Part shown: in pieces, positions 45,901 to 54,285 of the stretch
Position numbering within the stretch: position 1 is the stretch's first letter
Layout of the letters: each line of letters begins with the position of its first letter
DNA from: Bacteroidota bacterium
Lineage (GTDB): Bacteria; Bacteroidota; Bacteroidia; Bacteroidales; UBA12077
DNA: 64,000 bases
Direction of reading: 5' to 3'
Assembly (NCBI GenBank): GCA_020444275.1
Contig: JAHLLG010000001.1
Location: forward strand, 519,773 to 583,772
Made by a program: the position numbers and the translations under genes
Notes under the pieces: generated by a model
Databases searched by the model: none
Seen by the model: only the letters and a program-made list of their open reading frames with translations
Told to the model about the DNA's origin: nothing

Positions 45901-46118
45901 AAAACTAAAGCTTCAGCTTCACTAGGAACAGTTAATGAATACTTACCATCCATGTCAGTTGTAGTACCAATTGTAAGGTTATCTTTAACCACAACTGATA
46001 CACCAGGGATTGATAACCCGTCTTCTGTGCCGGTTACCGTACCCGAGATTTGCATTTGTGCTTGTACGGAAAACCCTACAAACAGCAAGAATGCAAGAAA
46101 AATTGTTAATTTCTTCAT
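42999..46118 (-). CDS. SusC/RagA-family TonB-linked outer membrane protein
   Basis: A 1039-residue TonB-dependent transporter. Signal peptide (to about 20), then a carboxypeptidase-regulatory-like domain (about 22-100, GTVTGTEDGLSIPGVSVVV) and a TonB-box region with LQMDEVVVTAIGIKREKRE. The plug (about 130-230) contains GKVAGMQINVQDNGVNPNSQILLRG-like sequence and DLSVLKGATAAALYGSQAGNG, the SusC signature. The 22-stranded barrel fills the rest and ends in an aromatic strand, FSLNIEF. It imports substrate with its SusD partner using TonB energy. It begins the operon 480 bases from a divergent LytS/LytTR pair. Confidence 0.95.
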   Translation of the reverse strand: MKKLTIFLAFLLFVGFSVQAQMQISGTVTGTEDGLSIPGVSVVVKDNLTIGTTTDMDGKYSLTVPSEAEALVFSFVGMKTQEVVIGGRSVIDVQMDAEVLQMDEVVVTAIGIKREKREITYQTQKVVDDELTKVAPTRAAQALAGKVAGMQINVQDNGVNPNSQILLRGIRSISANNEALIVIDGSIATSGAFDDLNPNDIADLSVLKGATAAALYGSQAGNGALIVTTKSGKGNEKFTVGINSSYTIEKVAYLPDFQSEYGTGWEGAYNPVENTNWGPRFDGQMRLVGPDFPDDYPVEDQIIPYAPVEDNLLDFFNDGNSLQNTIYMKGGTEDSKYYLSFGDQRTNGIVPDDTYERNTLRVNASKKIGKVEMGVNVNYMRDETDVVGSTIGDQDRPLYWFILNTPANIPLSTYSDWDNPLSYGYADNYQNGYYQNPYWAIGTNRNMDKTNRIIGNVSLSYDIVEWLNFTGRVSVNDSWGTGKNWKAAQTYDPVLQPSAGPVASFAEDYEFKSERYNADALFTGNFDFYDAFTLKAILGGTTESRYFRESTLKANNLSIPDFYDISNGTGSLESDVDAEQKRTFGFFGDFTLGYNNYLFLNFSGRNDWTSTLPEDNRSYFYPAVGLSFVATDAFEVLKTGDILTFAKITASNSTVYNDLDPYQISERYYQEDGFPYGSLNGFYLGRTSVDKNISKEKLNTTEIGLNLGFLNGRIFLDFAWYKTITTDLITYTTPSNASGATSYLTNIGELEGSGIELSLTGKVINTKDLKWDINLNYSSSETVVNEIKEGLDEIALYSTGQYGIYAVVGEAFPQIKTNAYERDPQGRIVVDPVSGHPETREGLYSMGKTTPDYIVGLNSVLSYKGISLSGTIDYRTGHMYYEEGSDAMEFTGRSIASVSSNREDFLIPNSVIETSPGVYVENTNIPVQGGRQSYWTDIYNEVSENYVKDATALKVRELAINYELPKSILQKTPLQKVVIGFIARNPWTWLPEENRFSDPEFKNQKDRGGYETGINSIGIGGYMQSPPTKSYGFSLNIEF

Positions 46119-46598
46119 AGATTAAAATTTTAATGGTTAATTTTTAGGGAATGCTTTTTTGTGGTAATAAAGCTTTCGAAGGAATCTTTTCTTCGTTTAG
46201 TTAAGTGAAAATAAATATTGATTAAATAGGTTCATTCGATAAAACAGTTATTACCATTTCAAAAACATACAATCGCTAATGTATTTTGATGAAATTGCTA
46301 TTGAAAATAAATTCAATGTACTTCACGCAGGTTATCATAAAATGTGATCGTTCGGATAAAATGCAGTTTTTGTTTACTTGAATGCTTTAGGAAGAGTCAA
46401 TATACCTGAGTTATGGACTTTGGCAGAAGTTAAATTTGATAATATGCTTTTAAAGAAGTAAAACACGAAAAGTATGTAAAAGAGGTCTTGAAATTTTCAG
46501 TAAAAGGGAACATGTAGATAGAAAAGAGTAGTACGTAGAAAAAACGAAATGGGTTAGTTAAATCTTTTTATATTGCATGCGAATGAGTTTAACTATTT
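46119..46598. promoter_or_regulatory. 480-base divergent intergenic region (SusC / LytS)
   Basis: No ORF of note and no repeat family. A TAAATTTG (46431-46438) faces the kinase gene but lacks a spaced -33 element and lies about 160 bases upstream. On the SusC side I see no clean CAAAnnTA. The two divergent promoters must be here, and an operator for the LytTR regulator is plausible, but I cannot identify one. Confidence 0.35.
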
Positions 46599-47678
46599 AT
46601 GAAAGATCACTTTATAAAAAAGTTAGTTCTTAGCAATTCGATTGGATTTAGGGTAACAAGACACGTGTTGTTCTGGATTATTGTCCTTTTATACTTTTCA
46701 GGATTTTTAAGGCCGAATAGTAATTTCTATGATTTGTTAAGATACAATTTACATTTTTTACCTCTTGATATTGTATCAACATACATACTGATATATTTTA
46801 TTTATCCGATGTTTTTAAACGGTAAATCGAGTGTGTTGAAAGGTGCAATTTATTTGTTATTGCTTATAACAATTCATTATTTCATCTCTTATTTTATAGA
46901 GTTAAGTTCAGATGGTATGATTTCTTCCGAAGAATATCCTTTGGTTACTGAAATATTGATGAGTAGCAGAATTATGATCATCATTTTTTTTACTGCTAGT
47001 TTTATTAAAACCATTAAATACTGGTATAAAACAGAAATTAATTACCGCGAACTGGAAAAGAAAGATGCAGAGAATAAAATGATCTTATTATCTTCTCAGT
47101 TACACCCTCATTTTTTATATAATACACTAAATAATTTGTATACACTTTCCATAGAAAAATCAGATAAATTACCTGAAATGATATTGGGTTTATCAACGGT
47201 GATGAGATATATTACCGATAGTCAAAAAACACAAGTCTCCTTGCAAAAAGAAATAGAAATAATTAAATCATATATTGATATTGAGAAATTAAGATATGAT
47301 GAAAGTTTGCAAGTTGAAATGAAATTTGATGTATCAGAGCAAGACCTGAACAAGATAACCATTCCACCATTGTTAATATTCACATTTGTTGAAAATGCGT
47401 TTAAACACGGAGTAAGCAATTCGGTTAATAATCCGTGGATAAGTGTTTTTATTAAAATAAATGAGGACACATTAAGAATTCATATTAAAAACAGTGTTGA
47501 TGATTATTTTGCAAAAGAACCTAAGAGAGAAGGATTAGGCTTAAAGAATGTTCAAAAAAGATTACAATTATATTATCCAGGTAGAACGAAGTTTGTAAAA
47601 AATAAATTTTCCGATCGGTTTAGTATAGATCTTGAAATTAAACTGCAAAAAAATGAAAACAAAATGTTTACTAGTTGA
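46599..47678 (+). CDS. LytS/YehU-type sensor histidine kinase
   Basis: A 359-residue kinase of the His_kinase (PF06580) family. Four hydrophobic helices occupy residues 20-145. A coiled coil leads to the phosphoacceptor block LSSQLHPHFLYNTLNNLYTL near 165, and the ATPase domain has FVENAFKHG near 265 and GLGLKNVQKRL near 320. There is no extracellular sensor domain of size, so the membrane domain itself may sense. It overlaps the next gene by 26 bases, a cotranslated pair. Divergent from SusC, it may control that locus. Confidence 0.92.
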   Translation: MKDHFIKKLVLSNSIGFRVTRHVLFWIIVLLYFSGFLRPNSNFYDLLRYNLHFLPLDIVSTYILIYFIYPMFLNGKSSVLKGAIYLLLLITIHYFISYFIELSSDGMISSEEYPLVTEILMSSRIMIIIFFTASFIKTIKYWYKTEINYRELEKKDAENKMILLSSQLHPHFLYNTLNNLYTLSIEKSDKLPEMILGLSTVMRYITDSQKTQVSLQKEIEIIKSYIDIEKLRYDESLQVEMKFDVSEQDLNKITIPPLLIFTFVENAFKHGVSNSVNNPWISVFIKINEDTLRIHIKNSVDDYFAKEPKREGLGLKNVQKRLQLYYPGRTKFVKNKFSDRFSIDLEIKLQKNENKMFTS

Positions 47679-48372
47679 TGATGAGCCTTTGGCTATAAAA
47701 CTGATAAAAGGTTATATTGAAGAATTAGATGATTTAAGTATTGTTGGTGAAGCTAAAAATGGGTTAGATGCTCTGAAATTTATTGAGACAGATCCAATAG
47801 ATTTAATTTTTCTGGATATTAATATGCCCAGAGTTTCCGGGCTGGACTTAATTAAGTCTTTACAATATCCTCCTAAGGTTATCATTATGTCGGCACATAA
47901 AGAATATGCTATAGACGGGTTTGAACTTAATGTGGTTGATTTCTTGCTAAAACCATTTTCATTTGATCGATTTTTAAAAGCAATAAACAAATACAAAAAC
48001 AATATTAATTCAGTGAATAATACTGTTTTGAATCACGAAAAAACATATCATCCGATTTTAAGTTTAAAGGATAATAAAAAAGTGTATAATATAAAACTAG
48101 ATGAGATATTGTATATTGAAAGTATGCGTGAATATGTTAAGATTCATACTTTACATGAAAGTTTATTGATAAAAATGGCCTTAAGCAAATTAGATGAAGG
48201 TTTACCAGATAATGAATTTATCAGGGTGCATAAATCTTATATAGTACCTATAGGCAGAGTAAAAGTTTTTTCAGCAACATTTATCGAATTAGAAGACAAA
48301 AAGATACCTATTGGGCGAAATTATAAAAGTATTGTTCTTAAAAGATTACATAACCAAGGACAATTTATTTAA
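47653..48372 (+). CDS. LytTR-family response regulator
   Basis: A 239-residue regulator from the ATG at 47653; a start seven codons upstream is unlikely. The receiver domain (1-120) has LVDDEPLA, the phosphoacceptor in LIFLDINMPRVSG, and KPFSFDRF. The C-terminal LytTR DNA-binding domain (about 135-235) contains ILYIESMREYVKIHT and FIRVHKSYIVP. It pairs with the preceding kinase. Its 3' end overlaps the convergent ApbE gene by 8 bases. Confidence 0.93.
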   Translation: MKTKCLLVDDEPLAIKLIKGYIEELDDLSIVGEAKNGLDALKFIETDPIDLIFLDINMPRVSGLDLIKSLQYPPKVIIMSAHKEYAIDGFELNVVDFLLKPFSFDRFLKAINKYKNNINSVNNTVLNHEKTYHPILSLKDNKKVYNIKLDEILYIESMREYVKIHTLHESLLIKMALSKLDEGLPDNEFIRVHKSYIVPIGRVKVFSATFIELEDKKIPIGRNYKSIVLKRLHNQGQFI

Positions 48373-49372
48373 CCTCCTCAATGATTTCTTTCATAGCTGG
48401 TGTAGATTTAACTAGATAATTACCTTCATCATCGCTGTAAATGAAATAGGCCTCTAAACCTTCGATGGACATAACCAGATCGTAACTTTTTTCTAGTCCC
48501 AGAACCATAAAAGCTGTTGCAAACGCATCGGCGGTAATACAATCCTTAGCAATTACTGTTGCACTCAATAGGGTATGATTTACCGAATAGCCAGTTTTGG
48601 GATTAATGGTATGAGAATATTTTACGCCATTTTCCTCATAAAATTTTCTATAGTTACCTGATGTAGCCAATGATTGGTTATTTAATTGAATGATTGCCTG
48701 TAAATCTGCTCCGGGTATAACGTTATTTTCGACAGGTTTATCGATGCCAATTCTCCAGGCTTTTTGGTCAGGATTAACTCCTTTTGTTTTTACTTCTCCA
48801 CCAATTTCAACCAAATAGTTGGTTATACCTTTCTTTTCTAAGAAATCAGCAACGACATCAACAGAATATCCCTGGGCAATGGCATTCATATCAATCATTA
48901 CACGAGGGTCTTTCTTTTCAATTATAGAATCATTAAAAGAAATCTGATTAAATCCGATAAATTGTAAAATGCTGTCTACCTTTTCGTCAGTCATTTTCTC
49001 TTTGTTTTTAAAGCCAAACCCCCAGGCATTAACCAAAGGAGCAACAGTAATATCAAAAGCTCCATCAGTGTTTTCATAAACCTCTTTCGATTTTTGTAAT
49101 ACAGTTTGTAAATAATAATCTGTTCTGTTAGATTCGTTCCGGTTTATTTTAGAGATTACTGATTCAGGATTGTAAGTAGAAAGTGATGTGTCGAATTCCG
49201 CCAGTAAGTGTTCAATTTCCTCTTTATAATTTATGCTATCCGGACTTTCATACGTGATATGGTATGTTGTTCCCTGCGTAAAACCATCAAAAAAGATATA
49301 GTTTGACTCCTCCTTTTGATTGCATGAAATTAAAAGGATGCTTATGAAAGCGTAATAGATTATATTTTTCAT
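48365..49372 (-). CDS. apbE: FAD:protein FMN transferase ApbE (lipoprotein)
   Basis: A 335-residue lipoprotein from the ATG at 49372, which begins a lipoprotein signal (MKNIIYYAFISILLISC). The upstream frame to 49444 adds 24 residues before the signal and is unlikely. Motifs are FDTSLSTYNPESVISKIN, FDITVAPLVNAWGF, DMNAIAQGYSVDVVADFL, LVEIGGEVKTKG and the metal-site region SATVIAKDCITADAFATAFMV. ApbE attaches FMN to the threonine of [S/T]GAT sites. NqrB (SGAT, Thr216) and NqrC (SGGT, Thr207) in this window have such sites, so Nqr is its likely target. It is separated from nqrF by one plus-strand gene. Confidence 0.94.
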   Translation of the reverse strand: MKNIIYYAFISILLISCNQKEESNYIFFDGFTQGTTYHITYESPDSINYKEEIEHLLAEFDTSLSTYNPESVISKINRNESNRTDYYLQTVLQKSKEVYENTDGAFDITVAPLVNAWGFGFKNKEKMTDEKVDSILQFIGFNQISFNDSIIEKKDPRVMIDMNAIAQGYSVDVVADFLEKKGITNYLVEIGGEVKTKGVNPDQKAWRIGIDKPVENNVIPGADLQAIIQLNNQSLATSGNYRKFYEENGVKYSHTINPKTGYSVNHTLLSATVIAKDCITADAFATAFMVLGLEKSYDLVMSIEGLEAYFIYSDDEGNYLVKSTPAMKEIIEEVK

Positions 49373-49465
49373 CATGAGTATTTTGATACAAAAAGAGCTA
49401 AAATAAGAAGTTTTATCCATACGATTTGTATTTTTATACAACATTTTACTAAATGATTAAGTCCT

Positions 49466-50872
49466 ATGAAACGAACTCTATTCATTCTTATTAATTTATT
49501 TCTGCTTATTCCGGGTTTGCTTCATGCACACCCCTGGAAACCTGATCACTATGTAATTATAGACACCGACGGTGGGTTAGACGATTTTCGTGCCATAACA
49601 CTGATGATGGAATCGCCCAATATCAGAATATTGGCAATTACCACATCAAATGGTGTTTTAAGTGCCGATGAAGCATATAATAAAGTAAAAAGTTTAGTGA
49701 TATCTCATCATCATGAAGGCATTTTGGTTGGAGTAAATGAAAACGATGAGATGAATTTTAAGAACTGTAAACCTGCGCTGGAATTTAATTGGGGTATAGA
49801 AAATAGTTTAACAGAAACTAAAATGCCGACTTATAACAACGTATTAAACCAGGTATTTCAATATAGTAATGAAAAAATAACTTTTATTAACCTGGGAGGG
49901 TTAAATACTTTTAAAGAGTATTTTTCAGAAAATGAGAATTATCTTCAAAGACTGAAAGAGGTTGTGTGGACTGTTAATACCGAAAAAATAAAATCAAGTT
50001 TTAACTATTCACTTGATACTATGGCTTACGTGTTTGTTAAAAATTCAAACATCTCACTTACTATGCTTAATGGTTCTTCATTTGGGAATTACCCTGAAGA
50101 TCTAATTAAAAACATTAAGGGTTTGCATGAAAACCTTCATCACAGTTTAACATTTAATGATTCACCTTTTACCAAAGTACTGTACGATGAGGCTGTGGTA
50201 TTTTATCTGATTTCAAATCAAATTTTTTCTCTTGAAAAATCGGATCAGAATTTTATGTATTCCTTTAAGCAGGATATGAATTATTCGGATTTCTATATAG
50301 AATTATTAGAATCGGTTGATCGGGTACAAAATCAGGTATTTAAAGAGATATCAACAGATACAGCTGATTACACGGAAGATATTCAGCTTATTATGGATTC
50401 AACAATAGATAAGTACGGTAAAGAGGAGTGGAATGCTTGCGTTTTAACCAGTGAATTGCATCGGCATTTAGGAGTTTACGCTTTAATTGGGGCAAAAATG
50501 GGAGTGAGGGCCAAAGAGTATTTTGGAGCGGGCGCCGACGAGCTAAAAATAGTTTCATATGCCGGATTAACACCTCCGTTTAGCTGCTTAAACGATGGAT
50601 TACAGGTTAGCACAGGAGCAACAATCGGACACGGGTTAATTACGGTTAATGAAAACACAAAATTACCAAAAGCAGAATTTGAATATTTAGGTCAGAAAAT
50701 AACCGTTTCATTAAAAGGAGAGTATCGCGCTAAAATAGCTTCAGAAATTAAAGAATTGAGTACGATCTATGGACTAGATAGTAATATCTACTGGGATTTG
50801 GTTCGAGATTTGGCAGTTAAATACTGGAGCAATTGGGATCGACATGAAATATTTGATGTAGAGGTAAAATAA
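49466..50872 (+). CDS. Secreted nucleoside hydrolase-FmdE fusion protein
   Basis: A 468-residue protein with a signal peptide (about 1-21, ending LLHA). Residues 27 to about 265 resemble inosine-uridine nucleoside hydrolases: DTDGGLDDFRAI (Asp33, Asp35, Asp39, Asp40) and a later SFNYSLDTMAYVF that matches the N-x3-D segment. Residues about 322-468 match the FmdE domain: ELHRHLGVYALIGAKMG, then TPPFSCLNDGLQVSTGATIG. In FmdE proteins the last motif normally has a second cysteine, here Ala. FmdE is a zinc-binding domain of formylmethanofuran dehydrogenase operons, role uncertain. The pairing with a nucleosidase outside the cytoplasm is unusual; function unknown. It sits between apbE and nqrF, facing the nqr operon end. 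Confidence 0.78.
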   Translation: MKRTLFILINLFLLIPGLLHAHPWKPDHYVIIDTDGGLDDFRAITLMMESPNIRILAITTSNGVLSADEAYNKVKSLVISHHHEGILVGVNENDEMNFKNCKPALEFNWGIENSLTETKMPTYNNVLNQVFQYSNEKITFINLGGLNTFKEYFSENENYLQRLKEVVWTVNTEKIKSSFNYSLDTMAYVFVKNSNISLTMLNGSSFGNYPEDLIKNIKGLHENLHHSLTFNDSPFTKVLYDEAVVFYLISNQIFSLEKSDQNFMYSFKQDMNYSDFYIELLESVDRVQNQVFKEISTDTADYTEDIQLIMDSTIDKYGKEEWNACVLTSELHRHLGVYALIGAKMGVRAKEYFGAGADELKIVSYAGLTPPFSCLNDGLQVSTGATIGHGLITVNENTKLPKAEFEYLGQKITVSLKGEYRAKIASEIKELSTIYGLDSNIYWDLVRDLAVKYWSNWDRHEIFDVEVK

Positions 50873-50900
50873 AAAACCGGAAAGCGTTTGCAATCCGGTT
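50871..50900 (-). terminator. Terminator of the nqr operon
   Basis: AACCGGA (50875-50881) pairs with TCCGGTT (50894-50900). On the minus strand the stem is followed by a run of T (complement of A at 50870-50876), as needed to end the nqr transcript. It also overlaps the 3' end of the FmdE-fusion gene. Confidence 0.8.
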
Positions 50901-50921
50901 ATACTATTATTAATGATTATT

Positions 50922-52178
50922 TTATCCGCCAAAATCGTCAAATGCTAACATCTCATCAGGGATACCTAAGTCGTAAATCATCTTCTGTACCGCATCATTC
51001 ATAACAGGTGGGCCACATAAATAGAATTCAATTTCTTCTGGTTCTTCATGTTTACTTAAATATTCGTCGTAAACAACCTGGTGAATAAATCCTGTTAATC
51101 CGTCCCAGTTATCTTCTTCCTTAGGTTCAGATAATGCTAAATGGAATGAGAAGTTAGGGAATTTTTTTTCAATTTCTCTAAACTCATCTTCGTAAAATAC
51201 TTCACGTTTAGATCGTGCTCCATACCAGTAAGAAACTTTTCTTCCGGTTTTTACCGTGTGGAAAAGATGGAAAATGTGCGAACGCAACGGAGCCATGCCG
51301 GCACCACCACCAATATAAAGCATTTCTCTGTCGGTATCTTTTATAAAGAAATCACCATATGGTCCTGAGATCGTTACTTTATCGCCAGGTTTACGCGAGA
51401 AAATATACGAAGAACAAATTCCGGGATTAACCTTTTGGAATGCTCCTTTTGATCTGTCCCAAGGAGGGGTTGCTATACGTATATTTAGTTTGATAATGTT
51501 TCCTTCGCCCGGATGATTAGCCATAGAATAAGCTCTGTATGTTGGCTCGGGATTCTTCATTTTTAAATCCCACATGTTAAACTGATCCCACTCTTCTTTA
51601 AATTCTTCTTCAACTTTGATGTCTTTAAAGTCAACTTCAACTTTAGGCACATCAATTTGAATGTATCCACCAGATTTAAAGTCAAGTACTTCTCCTTCAG
51701 GCAATTTAACAACAAACTCTTTAATAAATGTTGCAACATTTTTATTGGATACCACTTCGCATTCCCATTTTTTAATTCCCATAACTTCTTTAGGAACGCC
51801 AATTTTCATGTCATTACGAATTTTCACCTGACAGCCAAGTCGCCAATAGTTTTGTGCTTCTTTTCTGGAGAAGAAACCGGTTTCGGTTGGTAAAATGGTA
51901 CCTCCGCCTTCAAAAACCTGGCATTTACACATTCCGCATGTACCACCACCACCACAAGCCGAAGGTAAATAAACTCCGTTATTCGATAATGTACTTAAGA
52001 TTGTATTTCCAGGATCAACCTCTAATTCGTCTTCCTCATTTATTGTCAATTTAACTTTTCCTTGTGGAGTAAGTTTTTTTCTTGCATACAAAAGAACCAA
52101 TACCAATGCAAGAATAAGTGTTAAGAAAATACCAATACTTAACAGAATAACCGTAAAATTTGATGTTAATAAAATCAT
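50922..52178 (-). CDS. nqrF: Na+-translocating NADH:quinone reductase subunit F
   Basis: A 418-residue subunit. One N-terminal membrane helix (about 7-28) precedes a 2Fe-2S ferredoxin domain with cysteines in PSACGGGGTCGMCKC near residue 74. The FAD domain has RAYSMANHP near 228 and the NAD domain has GGGAGMAPLRSHI near 300, with a C-terminal FDDFGG. NqrF takes electrons from NADH and passes them into the complex. It is the last gene of nqrABCDEF and is complete. Confidence 0.97.
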   Translation of the reverse strand: MILLTSNFTVILLSIGIFLTLILALVLVLLYARKKLTPQGKVKLTINEEDELEVDPGNTILSTLSNNGVYLPSACGGGGTCGMCKCQVFEGGGTILPTETGFFSRKEAQNYWRLGCQVKIRNDMKIGVPKEVMGIKKWECEVVSNKNVATFIKEFVVKLPEGEVLDFKSGGYIQIDVPKVEVDFKDIKVEEEFKEEWDQFNMWDLKMKNPEPTYRAYSMANHPGEGNIIKLNIRIATPPWDRSKGAFQKVNPGICSSYIFSRKPGDKVTISGPYGDFFIKDTDREMLYIGGGAGMAPLRSHIFHLFHTVKTGRKVSYWYGARSKREVFYEDEFREIEKKFPNFSFHLALSEPKEEDNWDGLTGFIHQVVYDEYLSKHEEPEEIEFYLCGPPVMNDAVQKMIYDLGIPDEMLAFDDFGG

Positions 52179-52199
52179 TCTCTAAGTTCTTTTATATGT

Positions 52200-52817
52200 T
52201 TATAATTTTATTCCCATGAATCCCATAAAGGCAATACCCATTAAACCGGTAATGATAAAAGTAATACCTAAACCTTTTAATGGATCCGGAACATTTGAAT
52301 ATCTGATTTTTTCTCTTATGGCAGCAATGCCGACTATAGCAAGAAACCATCCTACTCCGGAACCTAATCCAAATGCAGTTGCTTCTGCAATATTATTATA
52401 ATCTCTTTCTTGCATAAATAAAGAACCACCCAGTATTGCGCAGTTTACGGCAATAAGTGGTAAGAATATACCAAGAGAACTATATAATGTTGGAGAAAAT
52501 TTCTCAATAATCATCTCAACAAGCTGCACCATTGATGCAATTACAGCAATAAAAATGATAAAGCTTAAGAAGCTAAGATCTACATCGGCGAATTTAGGAC
52601 TAAGCCATACCAGAGCTCCTTCTTTTAATAAATAGTTTTGAATCAGGTAATCAATGGGTACGGTAAAACCTAACACAAAAATTACGGCAATACCTAAACC
52701 TGTTGATGTTTTAACAGTCTTTGAAACAGCTAAATATGAACACATACCTAAAAAGTAGGCAAAGATCATATTATCTATAAAAATCGACTTGACAAATATG
52801 TTAACTAAATTTTCCAT
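52200..52817 (-). CDS. nqrE: Na+-translocating NADH:quinone reductase subunit E
   Basis: A 205-residue, six-helix membrane subunit starting [20 protein letters not shown]. It has the conserved half-channel cysteine motif in [10 protein letters not shown] and [11 protein letters not shown], where in the known structures the cysteines bind an iron centre between NqrD and NqrE. Length is normal. Lies 23 bases after nqrD. Confidence 0.97.
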   Translation of the reverse strand: MENLVNIFVKSIFIDNMIFAYFLGMCSYLAVSKTVKTSTGLGIAVIFVLGFTVPIDYLIQNYLLKEGALVWLSPKFADVDLSFLSFIIFIAVIASMVQLVEMIIEKFSPTLYSSLGIFLPLIAVNCAILGGSLFMQERDYNNIAEATAFGLGSGVGWFLAIVGIAAIREKIRYSNVPDPLKGLGITFIITGLMGIAFMGFMGIKL

Positions 52818-52840
52818 GTTGTAATTTTTTCACATTCGAG

Positions 52841-53488
52841 TTAGTTAGATTCTATTAGCTTTTTATTTTTGGCACGTTGAACCCAAATTATAGCTCCAAC
52901 CACAATAAGTGCCATAGGAGGCAGAATCATTAATCCATTATTTTCATAACCAAAGTTGTAAACTCCTTCTGGAATTACCTGGAAACCCCAAATTGTTCCC
53001 GATCCTAAAAGTTCTCTAAAGAATGCAACTATGATTAATATAACGCCATATCCTGCGGCATTTCCCAATCCATCTAAGAAAGCAGGCCAGGGTTTATTGC
53101 TTAAAGCAAAAGCTTCCAGTCGTCCCATAATTATACAGTTGGTAATAATTAGTCCAACAAATACCGACAACTGTTTACTAATGTCAAATAAGAAAGCTTT
53201 AAGGAACTGATCGACTAGAATAACCATTGAAGCAATAACTACTAACTGCACAATGATTCTGATTCTAGGAGGAACAGTTTTACGTAATAATGAAATTACA
53301 ACATTTGATACAGCCATAACCACAACTACCGAAAGTGCCATAACAAATGCCGGTTTTAACTTAACTGTTACAGCCAATGCTGAACAGATACCCAGAACCT
53401 GAACTGTAATCGGATTACTGTCGTTTAAAGGTTCTGTAAGTAATTTTAAGTTTTTGCTCGAAAAAAGAGGTTCTTTTTCTTCACTCAT
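52841..53488 (-). CDS. nqrD: Na+-translocating NADH:quinone reductase subunit D
   Basis: A 215-residue, six-helix membrane subunit, paralogous to NqrE. The conserved cysteine segments are QVLGICSALAVTV near residue 30 and TNCIIMGRLEAFAL near 120, which with NqrE hold the intramembrane iron centre. A short charged N-terminus (SEEKEPLFSSKN) precedes the first helix. Normal length and operon position. Confidence 0.97.
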   Translation of the reverse strand: MSEEKEPLFSSKNLKLLTEPLNDSNPITVQVLGICSALAVTVKLKPAFVMALSVVVVMAVSNVVISLLRKTVPPRIRIIVQLVVIASMVILVDQFLKAFLFDISKQLSVFVGLIITNCIIMGRLEAFALSNKPWPAFLDGLGNAAGYGVILIIVAFFRELLGSGTIWGFQVIPEGVYNFGYENNGLMILPPMALIVVGAIIWVQRAKNKKLIESN

Positions 53489-53512
53489 TATATTTAAATT
53501 TTATGATTTTAC

Positions 53513-54271
53513 TTATTCTGATTCTTTTTCAACTAATTCATCTTTTACAGGCTTCTCTTCCGAAGATTTGTCCTGATTAATTTTTTTGAAATAGGGTTTA
53601 TAACTACTTAAACAATCCTTGAGCATATTATCAACACCTTTACTGGTAATGGTACCACCTGATATACCATCTACCTGGTATTTGGAATCTGGATCTGCAT
53701 TTCCGTTTTTAAGCACACTTACAGAAACAAACTCGCCCATTTTAAAAATTTCTTTTCCAAAAAATTGTTCCTGAAAGTCTTTGGTGTTGATTTCAGCACC
53801 TAATCCGGGTGTTTCGGATTTATGGCTAAAAACTGCTCCATAAATGGTAGAAAGATCATTTTCTAATGCAATGTAACCCCAAATCGGGCCCCATAATCCT
53901 TTCCCGTATACTGGAACAATATATTGTTTCTGATTCTCTATGGTACTTTCAAAAACAGGAAGACTTTGTTCTTCGAGTGGCTTAGCCAATTCCTTTTTCA
54001 TGTCAATTGCAAAAGCATCTACGCTTTCTTTTATTTTTCCTTTCGAATTCACTGCATAGCTTTCATTTATATACTGATCATAAAGCTGTTCAGCATTTTT
54101 TGCAGTACTTTGGATATTTATTGACGTAAGAATGTTTTGTTTCTTGTTAATCTCTTCATTCTTTTTTTGCAATGGCTGCAATGTCATGGCTGCAACGGAA
54201 AGTATTGCCGCTACTGTAACCACCATGATGGTTGAAAAAAGAAATATATATGTATTGCTATATGATTTCAT
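53513..54271 (-). CDS. nqrC: Na+-translocating NADH:quinone reductase subunit C
   Basis: A 252-residue subunit with one N-terminal membrane helix (about 9-30) and an FMN-binding periplasmic domain. The covalent FMN site is the threonine of DGISGGTITS (Thr207), a variant of SGAT. KGLWGPIWGYIAL and SETPGLGAEI are family segments. It has a lysine/glutamate-rich C-terminal tail of about 25 residues. ApbE at 48365-49372 is the likely flavinyl transferase. Confidence 0.96.
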   Translation of the reverse strand: MKSYSNTYIFLFSTIMVVTVAAILSVAAMTLQPLQKKNEEINKKQNILTSINIQSTAKNAEQLYDQYINESYAVNSKGKIKESVDAFAIDMKKELAKPLEEQSLPVFESTIENQKQYIVPVYGKGLWGPIWGYIALENDLSTIYGAVFSHKSETPGLGAEINTKDFQEQFFGKEIFKMGEFVSVSVLKNGNADPDSKYQVDGISGGTITSKGVDNMLKDCLSSYKPYFKKINQDKSSEEKPVKDELVEKESE

Positions 54272-54285
54272 AATACGTGTATATT

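Noticed and set aside
46119..46598. A possible small gene or RNA in the SusC/LytS gap
   Set aside because: No frame with convincing start and composition, and no strong stem or GC-rich island. I report it as regulatory space only.
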